From Haloferax massiliensis (lineage in GTDB: Archaea > Halobacteriota > Halobacteria > Halobacteriales > Haloferacaceae): a stretch of DNA of 64,000 nt. Where the stretch lies: the NCBI RefSeq assembly GCF_001368915.1, contig NZ_CSTE01000002.1:92558-156557 (forward strand). The letters are read 5' to 3'. Each line of letters opens with the position of its first letter. Positions within the stretch are counted from its first letter, which is position 1. Below the pieces are notes generated by a model. That model did not search any database. It saw only the letters and a program-made list of their open reading frames with translations, and was not told the DNA's origin. Position numbers and translations under genes: made by a program. Positions 25,922 through 35,548 of this stretch are shown here, one piece after another.

Positions 25922-26947
25922 TCAGAGACCCTCGCTGGCGAAGTTCACGATGTACACCGAGACCACGACGGCGATGATGCCCGCGGTGACGAACGCCACG
26001 GTCGCCGAGGTCCCGTACAGCGGCGTGTTGAACGTCGTGACGACGAGACACGACAACGACGGGACCGTCTGACAGCCGGCCATGGTCTGGATGATACCGT
26101 AGACGCGCATCGCGTCGATGGTGCGGAACAGCATCGCCACGAGCACCGTCGGCAGGATGAGCGGGAAGGTGATGAGCTTGAACTGCTGCCAGCGCGACGC
26201 GCCGGCGACCTTCGCCACGTCGTACAGAGACCGGTCGATGCTCTGCATCCCCGCGAGGATGAGAAGCGCCATGAACGCCGAGGTCTTCCACACGTCGGCC
26301 ACGATGATGAGGAACAGCGCGTCGGCGGTGTTCCGAAGCGGCGTGGTGCCGATGAGGCCGAGTTGGTTCAACAGCGCCGGGTTCTCGGTCGTGCCGACGA
26401 GGAAGCCGATGTTCGGCTGGAACATCAGGTACCAGATCATCCCCTGGATGACGATGGGGACGGCCCACGGGATGATGATGGCGACGCGGACCCACCGCCG
26501 CCCGCGGAAGTCCTGGTCGAGGATGAGCGCCTGACCGAAGCCGATGAGCGTTTCGAACAGCACGCTGAAGACGGTGAAGATGAGCGTCACCGCGAGCGCG
26601 CTGGAGTAGATGTTCGTGACGAAGGGGAACTCCGAGGTGAACGTCGGGAGGAACTGCGACGGCAGCGCGTAGTTCCGCGCGCCGGTGAACAGGTCCACGT
26701 AGTTCTGCAGTCCGACGAACTCGCCGAGCCGCGCGCTCCCGGTCAACTGGTCTGCGAACAGCGACATGCTGAACGTCGAGACCAGCGGGTAGACGGCGAT
26801 TACCCCCAAGAGGACGAGCGCGGGCGTCAAAAGCAGGTACGCGAACTGCGTCTCGGAAAGCGACTCCATCCAGTTGACGGCCGAGGCGTACGGGCCGCTG
26901 TTTCGGGTGTCGGAAAGTGCTTCCCCTGATTGTTGTTCTGTAGCCAT
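25922..26947 (-). CDS. ABC sugar permease (MalF type)
   Basis: 341 residues with about six membrane segments starting at AYLLLTPALVLLGVIAVYPLVSTFSMSLF (about 36-64). The EAA loop is AGMQSIDRSLYDVAKVAGASRWQQFKLITFPLILP near residue 240, with the conserved Gly. A periplasmic-side loop after TM1 is extended, as in MalF-type subunits. It pairs with the downstream permease, whose ATG is one base after this stop, and with the binding protein upstream (48-nt gap). Confidence 0.93.
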   Translation of the reverse strand: MATEQQSGEALSDTRNSGPYASAVNWMESLSETQFAYLLLTPALVLLGVIAVYPLVSTFSMSLFADQLTGSARLGEFVGLQNYVDLFTGARNYALPSQFLPTFTSEFPFVTNIYSSALAVTLIFTVFSVLFETLIGFGQALILDQDFRGRRWVRVAIIIPWAVPIVIQGMIWYLMFQPNIGFLVGTTENPALLNQLGLIGTTPLRNTADALFLIIVADVWKTSAFMALLILAGMQSIDRSLYDVAKVAGASRWQQFKLITFPLILPTVLVAMLFRTIDAMRVYGIIQTMAGCQTVPSLSCLVVTTFNTPLYGTSATVAFVTAGIIAVVVSVYIVNFASEGL

Positions 26948-26995
26948 GTCAAATGATAACGTGTATCTTGGTTACGTCTCGGTAAAGACGTTACT

Positions 26996-28546
26996 CTACG
27001 CGCTCTGCTCGATCTGTTCGAGCTGTGATGCGAGGTCGGACATCGCCTGTTCGGGGGATTTCTCCTGGGCGAACGTGTCGTTGACCTCCTGAGCGATGCG
27101 GCCGGACTGCTGCGGCCAGACGACGGTGACCGGCCGCGGAATCGCGTTCTCGCCGGCGACCTTCAGGGCGTCGAGGTAGCGGCCGATGATGGGCACCTCG
27201 GCGGCCTCGTCGGAGTCGAGCAGCGACGGGCGCGGCGGAATCCAGCCGATGATGCGGAACATGTCGAGCTGGAACTGCTCGGTTTGCATCGTCCGAAGCA
27301 CCTGCACCGCTGCCTGCTTCTGTTCGTCCGACGAGTTCGGGTTCATCGTCATGTGCCAGCCGCCGAGTGCGGCGACGGGGCCGCCGGTGCCCTCGTACTG
27401 GGCCTCGTCGGCGGTGACGCCGTACGGAATCGGCATGACGCCGAGGTCCTCGCCGAAGCCGGTCTGCTCGTTCTCCGCCGACGGCTCCGCGCCGTTGATG
27501 ACGATGGAGTACGGCCAGTTGCGGTGCATGACCGCGTTGCCGGTCGTGAAGGGTTGGCGGGACGGGTCCTCGGTCCACTGGAGGACCGCTTCGGGCGAGA
27601 TGCCGCCCGTGATGCCGTCGAGGGCGTACTCGTCGTCCTCGCCGTGGATGAGCGTCCGAACCATCCGAATCGCGTTGATGACCGGCTCCTCTTCGACCGT
27701 GATGGGGCGGTCGCCGATGGGGCCGAACAGGTTCTCGCGGCCGCCGAAGTACGCGCCGCCGTACGAGGTCATGAACTCGTTGAAGTCACAGCACGACAGG
27801 CCCTCGTAGACGTTCGCCTGGAACGTAAACCCGTTCTCGATGTCTTCGTTGGCGTCGAGCGCCTCTCTCGTAATCCGCGAGAACTCCTCCCACGACATCG
27901 ACTCGGTCGCCCACGTCGAGAAGTCCTCGTCCGTGTAACCCGCGTTGCGGAGCAGGTCCTTCCGGTACTGAATCGTCGGGAAGTCGGGGAACAGCGGCTG
28001 ACCGTAGAGGTCGCCGTTCGGTCCCATCGCCGTCGAGACGCTGGCCTCGAAGTACTCCTCTTCGATGGTCGACGTCAACTCATCGGGGAGCGACTGCGAG
28101 AGGTTCTGCAGTTGGTTGCGGGCGATGAACGGAATCGTCCACCCGCTGTCCATCATGAGCAGCGTCGGCTCCGAGCGACCGCCGGAGAGCCACTGCTGAT
28201 ACTGCGCCTGTCTGTTGTCGGTCACCTGCGAGCCGGCGAGGATGTCGATGTCGATGTTCTCCGGGAGGCCCGCGTCCCGGAGCGCCTGCACGACTTCCGC
28301 TTCCGCCTCCGCGACCCGGGTGTCGGCGGCCCACTGAAGCGTGATTTCGTCGGTTGTCTCTTCGGTGTTAATCGGCGTGTCGGTGTCGGCGTCCGTGCCG
28401 CCGTTGCCGCCGCCGTTTCCGTCTCCACCGCCGGTGCTAATACATCCGGCCAGCCCGACGGCGACGCCCGATGCGCCGGCCGCCTTCACAAAACTGCGTC
28501 GAGAGACGCCAGTACGCTCGCCCTCGCGTGAGTCAGCATCAACCAT
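26996..28546 (-). CDS. ABC sugar transporter substrate-binding lipoprotein, Tat-exported
   Basis: 516 residues. The N-terminus has a Tat signal SRRSFVKAAGASGVAVGLAGC with a lipobox Cys near residue 35, then a Gly/Asp linker, then an extracellular solute-binding family 1 domain (AQYQQWLSGGRSEPTLLMMDSGWTIPFI; GNAVMHRNWPYSIV; GGWHMTMNPNSS). It captures the sugar outside the cell. Tat export with lipid anchoring is the normal route in haloarchaea. First gene of the operon, with a clear leaderless promoter. Confidence 0.94.
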   Translation of the reverse strand: MVDADSREGERTGVSRRSFVKAAGASGVAVGLAGCISTGGGDGNGGGNGGTDADTDTPINTEETTDEITLQWAADTRVAEAEAEVVQALRDAGLPENIDIDILAGSQVTDNRQAQYQQWLSGGRSEPTLLMMDSGWTIPFIARNQLQNLSQSLPDELTSTIEEEYFEASVSTAMGPNGDLYGQPLFPDFPTIQYRKDLLRNAGYTDEDFSTWATESMSWEEFSRITREALDANEDIENGFTFQANVYEGLSCCDFNEFMTSYGGAYFGGRENLFGPIGDRPITVEEEPVINAIRMVRTLIHGEDDEYALDGITGGISPEAVLQWTEDPSRQPFTTGNAVMHRNWPYSIVINGAEPSAENEQTGFGEDLGVMPIPYGVTADEAQYEGTGGPVAALGGWHMTMNPNSSDEQKQAAVQVLRTMQTEQFQLDMFRIIGWIPPRPSLLDSDEAAEVPIIGRYLDALKVAGENAIPRPVTVVWPQQSGRIAQEVNDTFAQEKSPEQAMSDLASQLEQIEQSA

Positions 28547-28569
28547 TACAGTCTGTATTCTACAATTAG

Positions 28570-28613
28570 TGATTATTTATAGTTTTGGTGCTGGCCACTA
28601 CCGCTGTTGTAGT
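28570..28613 (-). promoter_or_regulatory. Promoter and candidate operator of the sugar ABC operon
   Basis: On the minus strand CTATAAATAATC (28571-28582) is a strong TATA box about 31 nt before the ATG at 28546, giving a leaderless mRNA. Further upstream lies the inverted repeat ACTAC (28597-28601) / GTAGT (28609-28613) with a 7-nt spacer, partly overlapping AGTAA-A-TTACT (28611-28621). Palindromes of this size upstream of a TATA box are where TrmB-type activators bind in Halobacterium. That a TrmB protein binds here is inference. Confidence 0.55.
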
Positions 28614-28701
28614 AAATTACTTGATAATATTCTCGACGGCTCGAAAATCAACCAGTCCCGAATATGTAATAATTGTACGTGAAGGTTAGGTTCCCGGGGG
28701 T

Positions 28702-29679
28702 TTAGTCTTTCCCCGGCGCGGGCCACCGCGGCGACTTCGGTGCCTCGATTCGCTCGATATCGTCGTCGCTCAGGGTCACGTCGAGCGCGCCGACGTTCTC
28801 TTCGAGGTGGTCGAGTCGTCGCGGCCCGATGATGGGCGCGTCCACGACGGGCTTGTGGAGGAGCCACGCGAGCGACACCTGCGCGGGCGTGGCGTCTTTC
28901 TCCTCGGCGAGCGACCGAATCGCGTCGAGGACGGCCCAGTTCTCGTCGGTGAAGCGGTTCGACGTGTACTCGTCGGACTCCGCGCGCGTGTCGGCGGGCA
29001 CCTCGGCGTCGCGCTCGTACTTGCCCGTGAGGAAACCGCCCGCGAGCGGCGACCACGGGATGACGCCGACGCCCTCGCCCTCGCAGACCGGAAGCAGGTT
29101 CGCCTCCTCGTGACGGTCGACCGCGTTGTACTCCGGTTGCATGCAGGCGAAGCGTTCGAGGTTCTCCACGTCGGCCGTGTACAGCGCCTTCGTGAACTGG
29201 TACGACGACATCGTGGACGCGCCGACGTACCTGACGAGGCCCTCCTCGACGAGGTAGTCGAGCGCCGACAGCGTCTCCTCGATGGGGACGCCGTCGTCCC
29301 AGCGGTGAATCTGGTAGAGGTCGATGTAGTCGGTGCCGAGGCGGTCGAGGCTCGCGTGCGCCTGGTCGATGATGTGCTTGCGCGAGAGCCCCGATTTGTT
29401 CGGCCCGTCGCCCATCGGGAAGTAGACCTTCGTCGCGATGGCGAGTTCCTCGCGGTCGCGCTCGGCGATAGCCTCGCCGACGATTTCCTCCGACTCCCCG
29501 TGGGAGTAGGCGTTCGCCGTGTCGAGGAAGTTAATGCCGGCGTCGAGCGCGCTGTCGTCGAGGTCGAGGCTCGCCTGCCTGTCGTTCATCATCCACTCCG
29601 CGCTGGAGCCGAAGTTCATACAGCCCAGACAGAGCCGCGAGACTTCGAGGCCGGTGTCGCCGAGGTAGGTGTACTCCAT
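28702..29679 (-). CDS. Aldo/keto reductase
   Basis: 325 residues from ATG 29679. TIM-barrel AKR with the catalytic tetrad region: FLDTANAYSHGESEEIVG (Asp, Tyr), LAIATKVYF (Lys) and DLYQIHRWD (His), plus the NADPH-binding end IIGPRRLDHLEENVGALDVTLS. It reduces sugar or other aldehydes and ketones. An in-frame GTG at 29688 is the expected distance (about 26 nt) from the TATA-like CTTATCATTG on the minus strand (29709-29718), so a leaderless GTG start is a real alternative. Next to the sugar operon and in the same direction, it may take part in the same pathway. Confidence 0.92.
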   Translation of the reverse strand: MEYTYLGDTGLEVSRLCLGCMNFGSSAEWMMNDRQASLDLDDSALDAGINFLDTANAYSHGESEEIVGEAIAERDREELAIATKVYFPMGDGPNKSGLSRKHIIDQAHASLDRLGTDYIDLYQIHRWDDGVPIEETLSALDYLVEEGLVRYVGASTMSSYQFTKALYTADVENLERFACMQPEYNAVDRHEEANLLPVCEGEGVGVIPWSPLAGGFLTGKYERDAEVPADTRAESDEYTSNRFTDENWAVLDAIRSLAEEKDATPAQVSLAWLLHKPVVDAPIIGPRRLDHLEENVGALDVTLSDDDIERIEAPKSPRWPAPGKD

Positions 29680-29804
29680 GTCGGTCACACCGGTTCATAC
29701 ACGAACGACAATGATAAGCATGCGCACACTACGGTAGTGAGAGAAACGACCACGGGCGCGCGGAGACGTAATCGCTTTACCCGCGCCACCGGAACCCGAG
29801 GTGT

Positions 29805-30962
29805 ATGGACGGGCGCACTCGCGAGTACCTCGAAGGTCGCTTCGGCGATTACTACCGGAGCACCGACGTTCCGCTCCCGCCAGCGCCGGGCGAACGCGAG
29901 TGGGGTGTCATCCCGTGGTCGGCCGGCGGCACGCGGATGCACCGCCACCAGTCGCTTCTCGACCTCGGCGACCTCTCGGACTACCTCGCCCGGAGCGCGC
30001 CCCGGCACGTCTACTTCTCGTCGGCCCGGTTTGCGGACCCCGGCGCGTCCTCGATGGACGACAAGGGCTGGCGCGAGGCGGACCTCGTGTTCGACATCGA
30101 CGCGGACCACCTCCCCGGCGTCGACCCCGAGACGACGGGCTACGCCGACATGCTCGACGCCGGGAAAGATGCCCTGTTAGACCTCCTCGACCTCCTCGAA
30201 GACGACTTCGCGTTCGAGGAGATGCAGGCGGTGTTCTCCGGCGGCCGCGGCTACCACGTCCACGTGCGCGACGAGTCGGTCCGCGGCCTCGACAGCGAGG
30301 CCCGCCGCGAGGTGGTCGACTACATCCGCGCCATCGACCTCGATTTCGACGCGCTCATCGAGACGCGACAGCACGGGACGACGACTCAGCGCGTCCTCCG
30401 AACCGAGGGCGGGTGGGGCCGGCGGACCCACCGGCGACTCCTCGCGTTCGTGGACGCGCTGTTGGAGATGGAAGAAGACGCCGCGCTCTCGCGGCTGAAG
30501 GAACTCGACGGCATCGGCGACGGGCGCGCGAAAACCATTCTCGGCGCGTTCCGCAACAACCCCGACGCCGTCCGCGAGGGCAACGTCGAGGCCGGCGGCC
30601 CCGGCGTCCGGACGCTGGTCGAGGCGCTCGCACACGAGACCGTCGAGGACGAGACCTCGCCGATAGACGAACCCGTGACGACCGACACGAAGCGGCTGAT
30701 TCGCCTCCCCAAGAGCCTCCACGGCGGGTCCGGACTCGTCGTCGAACCGCTCGACCGCGACGAGATCGACGACTTCGACCCCCTGTCGGACGCGGTGCCG
30801 GACCGCTTCCGCGGCCGCGACATCGCCGTGAAAGTGACCGACGCCGGCGAAGTCGAGTTCGACGGCGATAGCTTTACACTCGACTCCGGCGTGCAGTCAG
30901 TAGACGAGAGCCTCGGCGTGTTTCTCATGACCCGCGGCCGAGCCGAGAAGGTGACAGAATGA
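29805..30962 (+). CDS. priS: DNA primase small (catalytic) subunit PriS
   Basis: 385 residues. Archaeal/eukaryotic-type primase: the start [31 protein letters not shown], the catalytic Asp motif VFDIDADHL (Asp97, Asp99, Asp101), and [12 protein letters not shown] with the active-site His are visible. It makes RNA/DNA primers for replication together with PriL, which is not in the window. A TATA-like GCTTTACCC (29771-29779) about 30 nt upstream suggests a leaderless mRNA. The stop overlaps the GINS start (ATGA), so both replication proteins are made together. Confidence 0.96.
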   Translation: MDGRTREYLEGRFGDYYRSTDVPLPPAPGEREWGVIPWSAGGTRMHRHQSLLDLGDLSDYLARSAPRHVYFSSARFADPGASSMDDKGWREADLVFDIDADHLPGVDPETTGYADMLDAGKDALLDLLDLLEDDFAFEEMQAVFSGGRGYHVHVRDESVRGLDSEARREVVDYIRAIDLDFDALIETRQHGTTTQRVLRTEGGWGRRTHRRLLAFVDALLEMEEDAALSRLKELDGIGDGRAKTILGAFRNNPDAVREGNVEAGGPGVRTLVEALAHETVEDETSPIDEPVTTDTKRLIRLPKSLHGGSGLVVEPLDRDEIDDFDPLSDAVPDRFRGRDIAVKVTDAGEVEFDGDSFTLDSGVQSVDESLGVFLMTRGRAEKVTE

Positions 30963-31939
30963 ACGTAGACGACCTCAGGAGCGTGCTTCGGACGGAGCGA
31001 CAGAAAGACAGCTTACAGCACCTCCGCGAGTCGTTTTACGAGGACGTCGCGGAGTTCATCGCCGAGCAGAAGGCGAAACGCGAACAGAAGGCCGAACAGC
31101 TCGGCACCCACTACTCGCCGGAGATTCGGCGGCTCACGGACGAAATCGAGACCGCGGAGGAGGTCGTCACCTCCATCTACGAGCGCCGCGTCGGCAAGGT
31201 CGTCAAGGCCGCGAGCTTCGCGGCCGCGGGGATGTCCTCCGAGACGGACGGGCTGACCCGCGAGGAAAAGCGGCTGTTCGACGACCTCGTCGACCGCATC
31301 GAGGAGAACCGCGGCACGGTGCTGTCCGCGCTCGAAGACGTGTCGGCCGCCGACTCCCCGCGGGACGACGTTGCGGCGACCGACGTGGCGACCGCGGAAC
31401 CGGACGCGCCCGGCGGGTCGGGTCCCGCGATTCCGCCGGACGAGCCTGACCCGGAGACCGCGCCGACCGGCACCGGAACCGACGCTGGCGGCTCCGAGAC
31501 CCCCACCGGCGATTCGGCCGCGGGCGACGTGCTCGCGGACGCGATGGGCGGTGGGACCGGCGACGGCGCTTCGAACCCGGAGCCGACGCCTCAGACGGGG
31601 ACCGACCGACCGGCCACCGAGGCCGCCGCGGTCGAACCCGACTCCGAACCCGCCGACTCCACCCCCACAGACTCCGGCCCGGCGGTTCCGCCGGACGAAC
31701 CCGACCCGGAAACCGCGGCCCCGTCGGCGGACGACGCCGACACGGTCGAGCCGTCAGCCGACGACCCGCTTTCCGGCCTCGCCGACGAGCGCGAGACGGT
31801 GCGCATCACCGCCGACGTGGGGACCATCCTCGGCGTCGACGAGCGCGAGTACGACCTCGCCACCGAGGACGTGGTGACGCTTCCGTCGGCGAACGCCGAC
31901 CCGCTGGTCGAACGCGGCGCGGCCGAGAAACTCGACTGA
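30959..31939 (+). CDS. GINS complex subunit (GINS51/15 type)
   Basis: 326 residues. The N-terminal A domain (about 1-115) is helical ([55 protein letters not shown]) and the C-terminal B domain (about 278-326) is [33 protein letters not shown] bridges MCM and GAN/polymerase in the archaeal replicative helicase. Between the domains lies a 160-residue acidic, Pro-rich linker in which SGPA(I/V)[10 protein letters not shown] occurs twice, about 80 residues apart. Haloarchaea use such linkers; the repeat suggests internal duplication. Co-translated with priS, a known archaeal pairing. Confidence 0.92.
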   Translation: MNVDDLRSVLRTERQKDSLQHLRESFYEDVAEFIAEQKAKREQKAEQLGTHYSPEIRRLTDEIETAEEVVTSIYERRVGKVVKAASFAAAGMSSETDGLTREEKRLFDDLVDRIEENRGTVLSALEDVSAADSPRDDVAATDVATAEPDAPGGSGPAIPPDEPDPETAPTGTGTDAGGSETPTGDSAAGDVLADAMGGGTGDGASNPEPTPQTGTDRPATEAAAVEPDSEPADSTPTDSGPAVPPDEPDPETAAPSADDADTVEPSADDPLSGLADERETVRITADVGTILGVDEREYDLATEDVVTLPSANADPLVERGAAEKLD

Positions 31940-31975
31940 GAAAGACCCTTCTTTCCGCCGCCGGAACTGGTGGCT

Positions 31976-32443
31976 ATGCTCGAAATTGGCGACGACGCCC
32001 CCGACTTCGAACTCCCCGACCAGCGCGGCGACCTCGTCTCGCTGTCCGACTTCCGCGGCGAACACGTGGTGGTCTACTTCTACCCGCGCGCCGACACGCC
32101 GGGCTGTACCACCGAGGCCTGCGGCTTCCGCGACTCGTGGGACGAGTTCGAAGACCGCGACGCGGCGGTCATCGGCATCAGCGACGACCCCGTCTCGGAC
32201 CTCGACTCGTTCGCCGAGAAGTACGACCTCCCGTTCACGCTCCTCTCGGACGAAGACGGCAGCGTCTCCGCGGCGTACGACTCCTACGGCGAAAAGAACA
32301 TGTTCGGCAAGACGTTCGACGGCGTCTTCCGCAACTCGTATCTCGTCGGCCCCGACGGGACCGTCGAACGGGTCTACGAGGGCGTCTCGCCCGACGGCCA
32401 CGCCGACGAAATCCTCGCCGACCTCGACGAACTCGACGGCTGA
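31976..32443 (+). CDS. Peroxiredoxin (BCP/PrxQ type)
   Basis: 155 residues from ATG 31976. Thioredoxin-fold start GDDAPDFELPDQRGDLVSLSDFRGEHVVVYFYPRADTPGCTTEACGFRD, with the peroxidatic Cys in TPGCT and a second Cys five residues later (EAC), the 1-5 spacing of PrxQ. It reduces hydrogen peroxide and organic peroxides. A GTG six bases upstream is possible but less likely. Downstream of GINS by 36 nt; co-transcription possible but functional link unclear. Confidence 0.94.
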   Translation: MLEIGDDAPDFELPDQRGDLVSLSDFRGEHVVVYFYPRADTPGCTTEACGFRDSWDEFEDRDAAVIGISDDPVSDLDSFAEKYDLPFTLLSDEDGSVSAAYDSYGEKNMFGKTFDGVFRNSYLVGPDGTVERVYEGVSPDGHADEILADLDELDG

Positions 32444-32780
32444 GGGGGACGCCGCCCCGACCGGGCGACCGCTCCGCCGGACCGTCCGGGTTCCGTCCCG
32501 CGCCGAAACGACAACTACCGGCCGAGTACATTCTTTACAAACGCCGGGAGACACACCGCATTTCCGGTGAAACAAACGTAGGACTCGTTTATTATTTCGT
32601 ATCCCGAGAACCGCGTACCACTACGTAGCAGATGGGAGTGATATGAACGTGACGGTCGCCACCGCCGCGGCGGGCGGCGGACGAACAGTCGCCGCGAACT
32701 GGCTGGGCTGTCGCGGCCGACAGCGCCACCGCTCGGGGACAATCACTTCGAAAAACCGCTTGAGCCGGGTTACGAGGCGC
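32444..32780. other. 337-bp gap between convergent peroxiredoxin and cdc48 genes
   Basis: No protein-coding stretch is convincing. The middle (32565-32645) is AT-rich and holds a TATA-like CGTTTATTATTTCG (32586-32599, plus strand) and the palindrome CTACGTAG (32622-32629). The plus-strand element would direct transcription antisense to cdc48. The rest looks like 3' untranslated sequence of the two convergent genes. Confidence 0.5.
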
Positions 32781-35045
32781 TTACTGGAAGGTGCGACCGA
32801 CTTCCGTCTCGCGGTCGCGTTCGACCTCGCTCTTCTGGAAGCGCTCTTCGATTTCCTCGTAGCGGCGGCGCACGTCGTCGGTGACGCTCGCGCCGATTTC
32901 GTCGAGCGCGTCTTCGAAGTGTTCCATCGTCACGCGGACGTTCCCGACGCTCTCGCCGATGTCCTCTTTCTCGACGCTCCGGATGAACTCGCGGGAGGCG
33001 TTCATCGACGCCTCGCGGGCGAGCGCTTCGAGGTCGGCACCGACGTAGCCGTCGGTCTTGGACGCGATTTTGTCGAGGTTCACGTCGTCCGCGAGCGGCT
33101 TGTTGCGGGTGTGCACGTCGAGGATGGCGCGGCGGGCGTCCTCGTCGGGGACGGGCACGTGGACGTGGCGGTCGAGGCGACCGGGGCGCAGGAGCGCCGA
33201 GTCGATGAGGTCCGGCCGGTTGGTCGTCGCGATGACGACCACGTCTTCGAGCGCTTCGAGGCCGTCGAGTTCGGTGAGCAGTTGGGAGACGACGCGCTCG
33301 GTGACGCCCGAACTCGACGAGTCGCGGCCGCGCTCGGTCGCGATGGAGTCTATCTCGTCGAAGAACACCACCGTCGGGGCGTTCTCGCGGGCCTTCTTGA
33401 ACACCTCGCGGACGCCCTTTTCGGACTCGCCGACGAACTTGTTCAGGAGTTCGGGGCCCTTGATGGAGATGAAGTTCGACTCCGCCTCGTTGGCGACGGC
33501 CTTCGCCAGCAGGGTCTTCCCCGTGCCCGGCGGGCCGTACATCAGGACGCCCTTGGCGGCGTCCATGTCCATCTGCTGGAACACCTCGGGGTATTCGAGC
33601 GGCCACTGGATGGTCTCGCGGAGGCGTTCCTTGGTGGGTTCGAGTCCGCCCACGTCCTCCCAGGTCACGTCGGGAACCTCGACGAACACCTCGCGGAGCG
33701 CCGACGGTTCGATGCTCTTGAGCGCCTGCTTGAAGTCGTCTTCCGTGACTTTGAGGCCTTCGAGCACCTCGGCGTCTATCTCCTCGGCGTCGAGGTCGAG
33801 CTGCGGGCGGATGCGCCGCAGGGCGTGCATCGCCGACTCCTTGGCCAGCGATTCGAGGTCCGCCCCGACGAAGCCGTGGGTGCTGTCGGCGTAGGCGTCG
33901 AGGTCCACGTCGTCGGTCAGCGGCATGTTCCGCGTGTGGACCTGCATGATCTCCTTGCGACCGTCGCGGTCCGGCACGCCGATTTCGATTTCGCGGTCGA
34001 ACCGGCCGCCGCGGCGGAGCGCGTTGTCGATGGCGTCCACGCGGTTGGTCGCGCCGATGACGACGACCTCGCCGCGCTCGTCGAGGCCGTCCATGAGCGA
34101 CAGCAACTGGGCGACGACGCGGCGTTCCACGTCACCGCCGGCCTCGCTGCGCTTGGGCGCGATGGAGTCTATCTCGTCGATGAAGACGATGGCGGGCGAG
34201 TTCTCCGTCGCCTCCTCGAAGATTTCGCGGAGCTGCTCTTCGGACTCCCCGTAGTACTTCGACATGATCTCCGGGCCGGAGATGGTGTGGAACGAGGCGT
34301 CGATCTCGTTGGCGACGGCCTTCGCGATGAGCGTCTTCCCCGTCCCCGGCGGGCCGTGGAGGAGCACGCCTTTCGGCGGCTCGATGCCGAGGCGCTTGAA
34401 CAGCTCGGGGTGGCGCATCGGGAGTTCGATCATCTCCCGGACCTGTTCGAGCTCCTTGTCGAGGCCGCCGATGTCCTCGTAGGTGACGGAGGGGCCGCCC
34501 TCGTCGCCCGGCGCGGCGTCTTTAATCTGCTCGGCGGGCTTCTGGCTCACCTGGAACTCGGTGTTGTCGGTGACGACGACGGTCCCGTCGGGGTCCGTCG
34601 ACGCGATTTTGATGGGGACCGACTGGTTCGACGCGCTCATGAAGCCGAAGCCGAGCGGAAGCTGGACGCTCTGGCCCTGCGCGACCGGCTGGCCGGAGAG
34701 CTTGTCGCGGATGTACGTCCCGATGTTGCCGCCGATGCGGAGGTTCTGCGGGAGCGCGATGGTGACGCGCTTTGCGGGCTTCACGTCGGCTTTCTCCACG
34801 TCGACGCGCTCGTCGATGCCGACGCCGGCCTGCTGGCGGAGGCGACCGTCGATGCGGATGATGCCCGTGCCCTGGTCTTCGGGGTAGCCGGGCCAGACGC
34901 GGGCGATGGCGGTCCCGTCGTTCGGACCGTCGATGCGGATGAAATCCCCGCCTTCGAGGTCGAGTTCCGCGGCCGCGGCTCGGTCGATGGCGGCGAGCCC
35001 GCGGCCGGCGTCCTTCTGCTTGAGGGGTTTGACGATGAGTTTCAT
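32781..35045 (-). CDS. cdc48: CDC48/p97-family AAA+ ATPase
   Basis: 754 residues. Layout: CDC48 N domain (about 1-180), D1 with Walker A GPPGTGKT at 231-238 and Walker [14 protein letters not shown] near 287, and D2 with Walker A at 504-511 and Walker [14 protein letters not shown] near 560. It unfolds protein substrates, probably feeding the proteasome. The C-terminus ends GRTFQ, not the HbYX motif used by PAN to open the 20S gate, so docking may differ. The ATG follows the stop of the hsp20-like gene with no spacer; the two form an operon under a probable heat-shock operator. Confidence 0.96.
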   Translation of the reverse strand: MKLIVKPLKQKDAGRGLAAIDRAAAAELDLEGGDFIRIDGPNDGTAIARVWPGYPEDQGTGIIRIDGRLRQQAGVGIDERVDVEKADVKPAKRVTIALPQNLRIGGNIGTYIRDKLSGQPVAQGQSVQLPLGFGFMSASNQSVPIKIASTDPDGTVVVTDNTEFQVSQKPAEQIKDAAPGDEGGPSVTYEDIGGLDKELEQVREMIELPMRHPELFKRLGIEPPKGVLLHGPPGTGKTLIAKAVANEIDASFHTISGPEIMSKYYGESEEQLREIFEEATENSPAIVFIDEIDSIAPKRSEAGGDVERRVVAQLLSLMDGLDERGEVVVIGATNRVDAIDNALRRGGRFDREIEIGVPDRDGRKEIMQVHTRNMPLTDDVDLDAYADSTHGFVGADLESLAKESAMHALRRIRPQLDLDAEEIDAEVLEGLKVTEDDFKQALKSIEPSALREVFVEVPDVTWEDVGGLEPTKERLRETIQWPLEYPEVFQQMDMDAAKGVLMYGPPGTGKTLLAKAVANEAESNFISIKGPELLNKFVGESEKGVREVFKKARENAPTVVFFDEIDSIATERGRDSSSSGVTERVVSQLLTELDGLEALEDVVVIATTNRPDLIDSALLRPGRLDRHVHVPVPDEDARRAILDVHTRNKPLADDVNLDKIASKTDGYVGADLEALAREASMNASREFIRSVEKEDIGESVGNVRVTMEHFEDALDEIGASVTDDVRRRYEEIEERFQKSEVERDRETEVGRTFQ

Positions 35046-35297
35046 TTACTTGGTGAGGGTGATGGTGAGCACGCCGTTCCGAACCGCCACGTCGGCGTCG
35101 CCGCCGGCGGGAAGTTCGAACTCCGTCTCGGTCACGCGGTCGCCGGTGTCGGCCACGACGATGGCCGTCGACCCGACGATGTCCACGTCGATCTCGTCTT
35201 CCGAGAGACCCACGTCGGCCGCGATGACCCAGCTGTCTTCGTATTCGTACCGGCGAATGAACCGCTCGTTCCCGCCGGCGAACTGTTGCATGCTCAT
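35046..35297 (-). CDS. Small Hsp20-like protein upstream of cdc48
   Basis: 83 residues (81 from an alternative ATG at 35291). The segment YEDSWVIAADVGLSEDEIDVDIVGSTAIVVAD..TETEFELPAGGDADVAVRNGVLTITLTK follows the alpha-crystallin beta-sandwich, and the NGVLTITLTK end is the classic small heat-shock signature. It is shorter than usual and lacks long N- and C-terminal arms, so it may not form large oligomers. Directly abuts cdc48. The same hsp20-cdc48 pair is a heat-shock operon in Archaeoglobus. Confidence 0.82.
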   Translation of the reverse strand: MSMQQFAGGNERFIRRYEYEDSWVIAADVGLSEDEIDVDIVGSTAIVVADTGDRVTETEFELPAGGDADVAVRNGVLTITLTK

Positions 35298-35304
35298 GAT
35301 AAGT

Positions 35305-35319
35305 CTAACCCAAGGTTAG
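35305..35319 (-). promoter_or_regulatory. Candidate heat-shock operator CTAAC-N5-GTTAG
   Basis: Perfect palindrome CTAACCCAAGGTTAG between the TATA box and the start codon of the hsp20-like gene, over the predicted transcription start. It has exactly the CTAAC-N5-GTTAG form reported for HSR1, the Archaeoglobus fulgidus heat-shock repressor. A repressor here would block initiation. Confidence 0.75.
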
Positions 35320-35326
35320 CGTTTTG

Positions 35327-35337
35327 AATATATAAAT
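35327..35337 (-). promoter_or_regulatory. TATA box of the hsp20-cdc48 operon
   Basis: Minus-strand ATTTATATATT, the strongest TATA box in the window, centred about 35 nt before the first ATG and about 26 nt before the middle of the palindrome. Confidence 0.75.
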
Positions 35338-35548
35338 CTTTCTCCGCCGAATCGGGTGACGACACCGATATTCCGCACTTCGGTTGAATTGCGGTTCACA
35401 GTCGCCACGCCTCACCGTACTGTTCGCGGCGGAGTAACGTCAAACTAGTGGCCTCGGCAGTCGGCCGCCCGGTCGGTCGGGGCGCTCCGCCGCCGAAACT
35501 CGGTGCCTGCGTGGGGGTTTATTGGCTCGCGGCGACCAGTTTCGAGGT

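Noticed and set aside
32643-35327. An 894-codon plus-strand frame across cdc48
   Set aside because: Antisense shadow of the AAA+ gene with repetitive Asp/Val/Arg composition and no recognisable domain.
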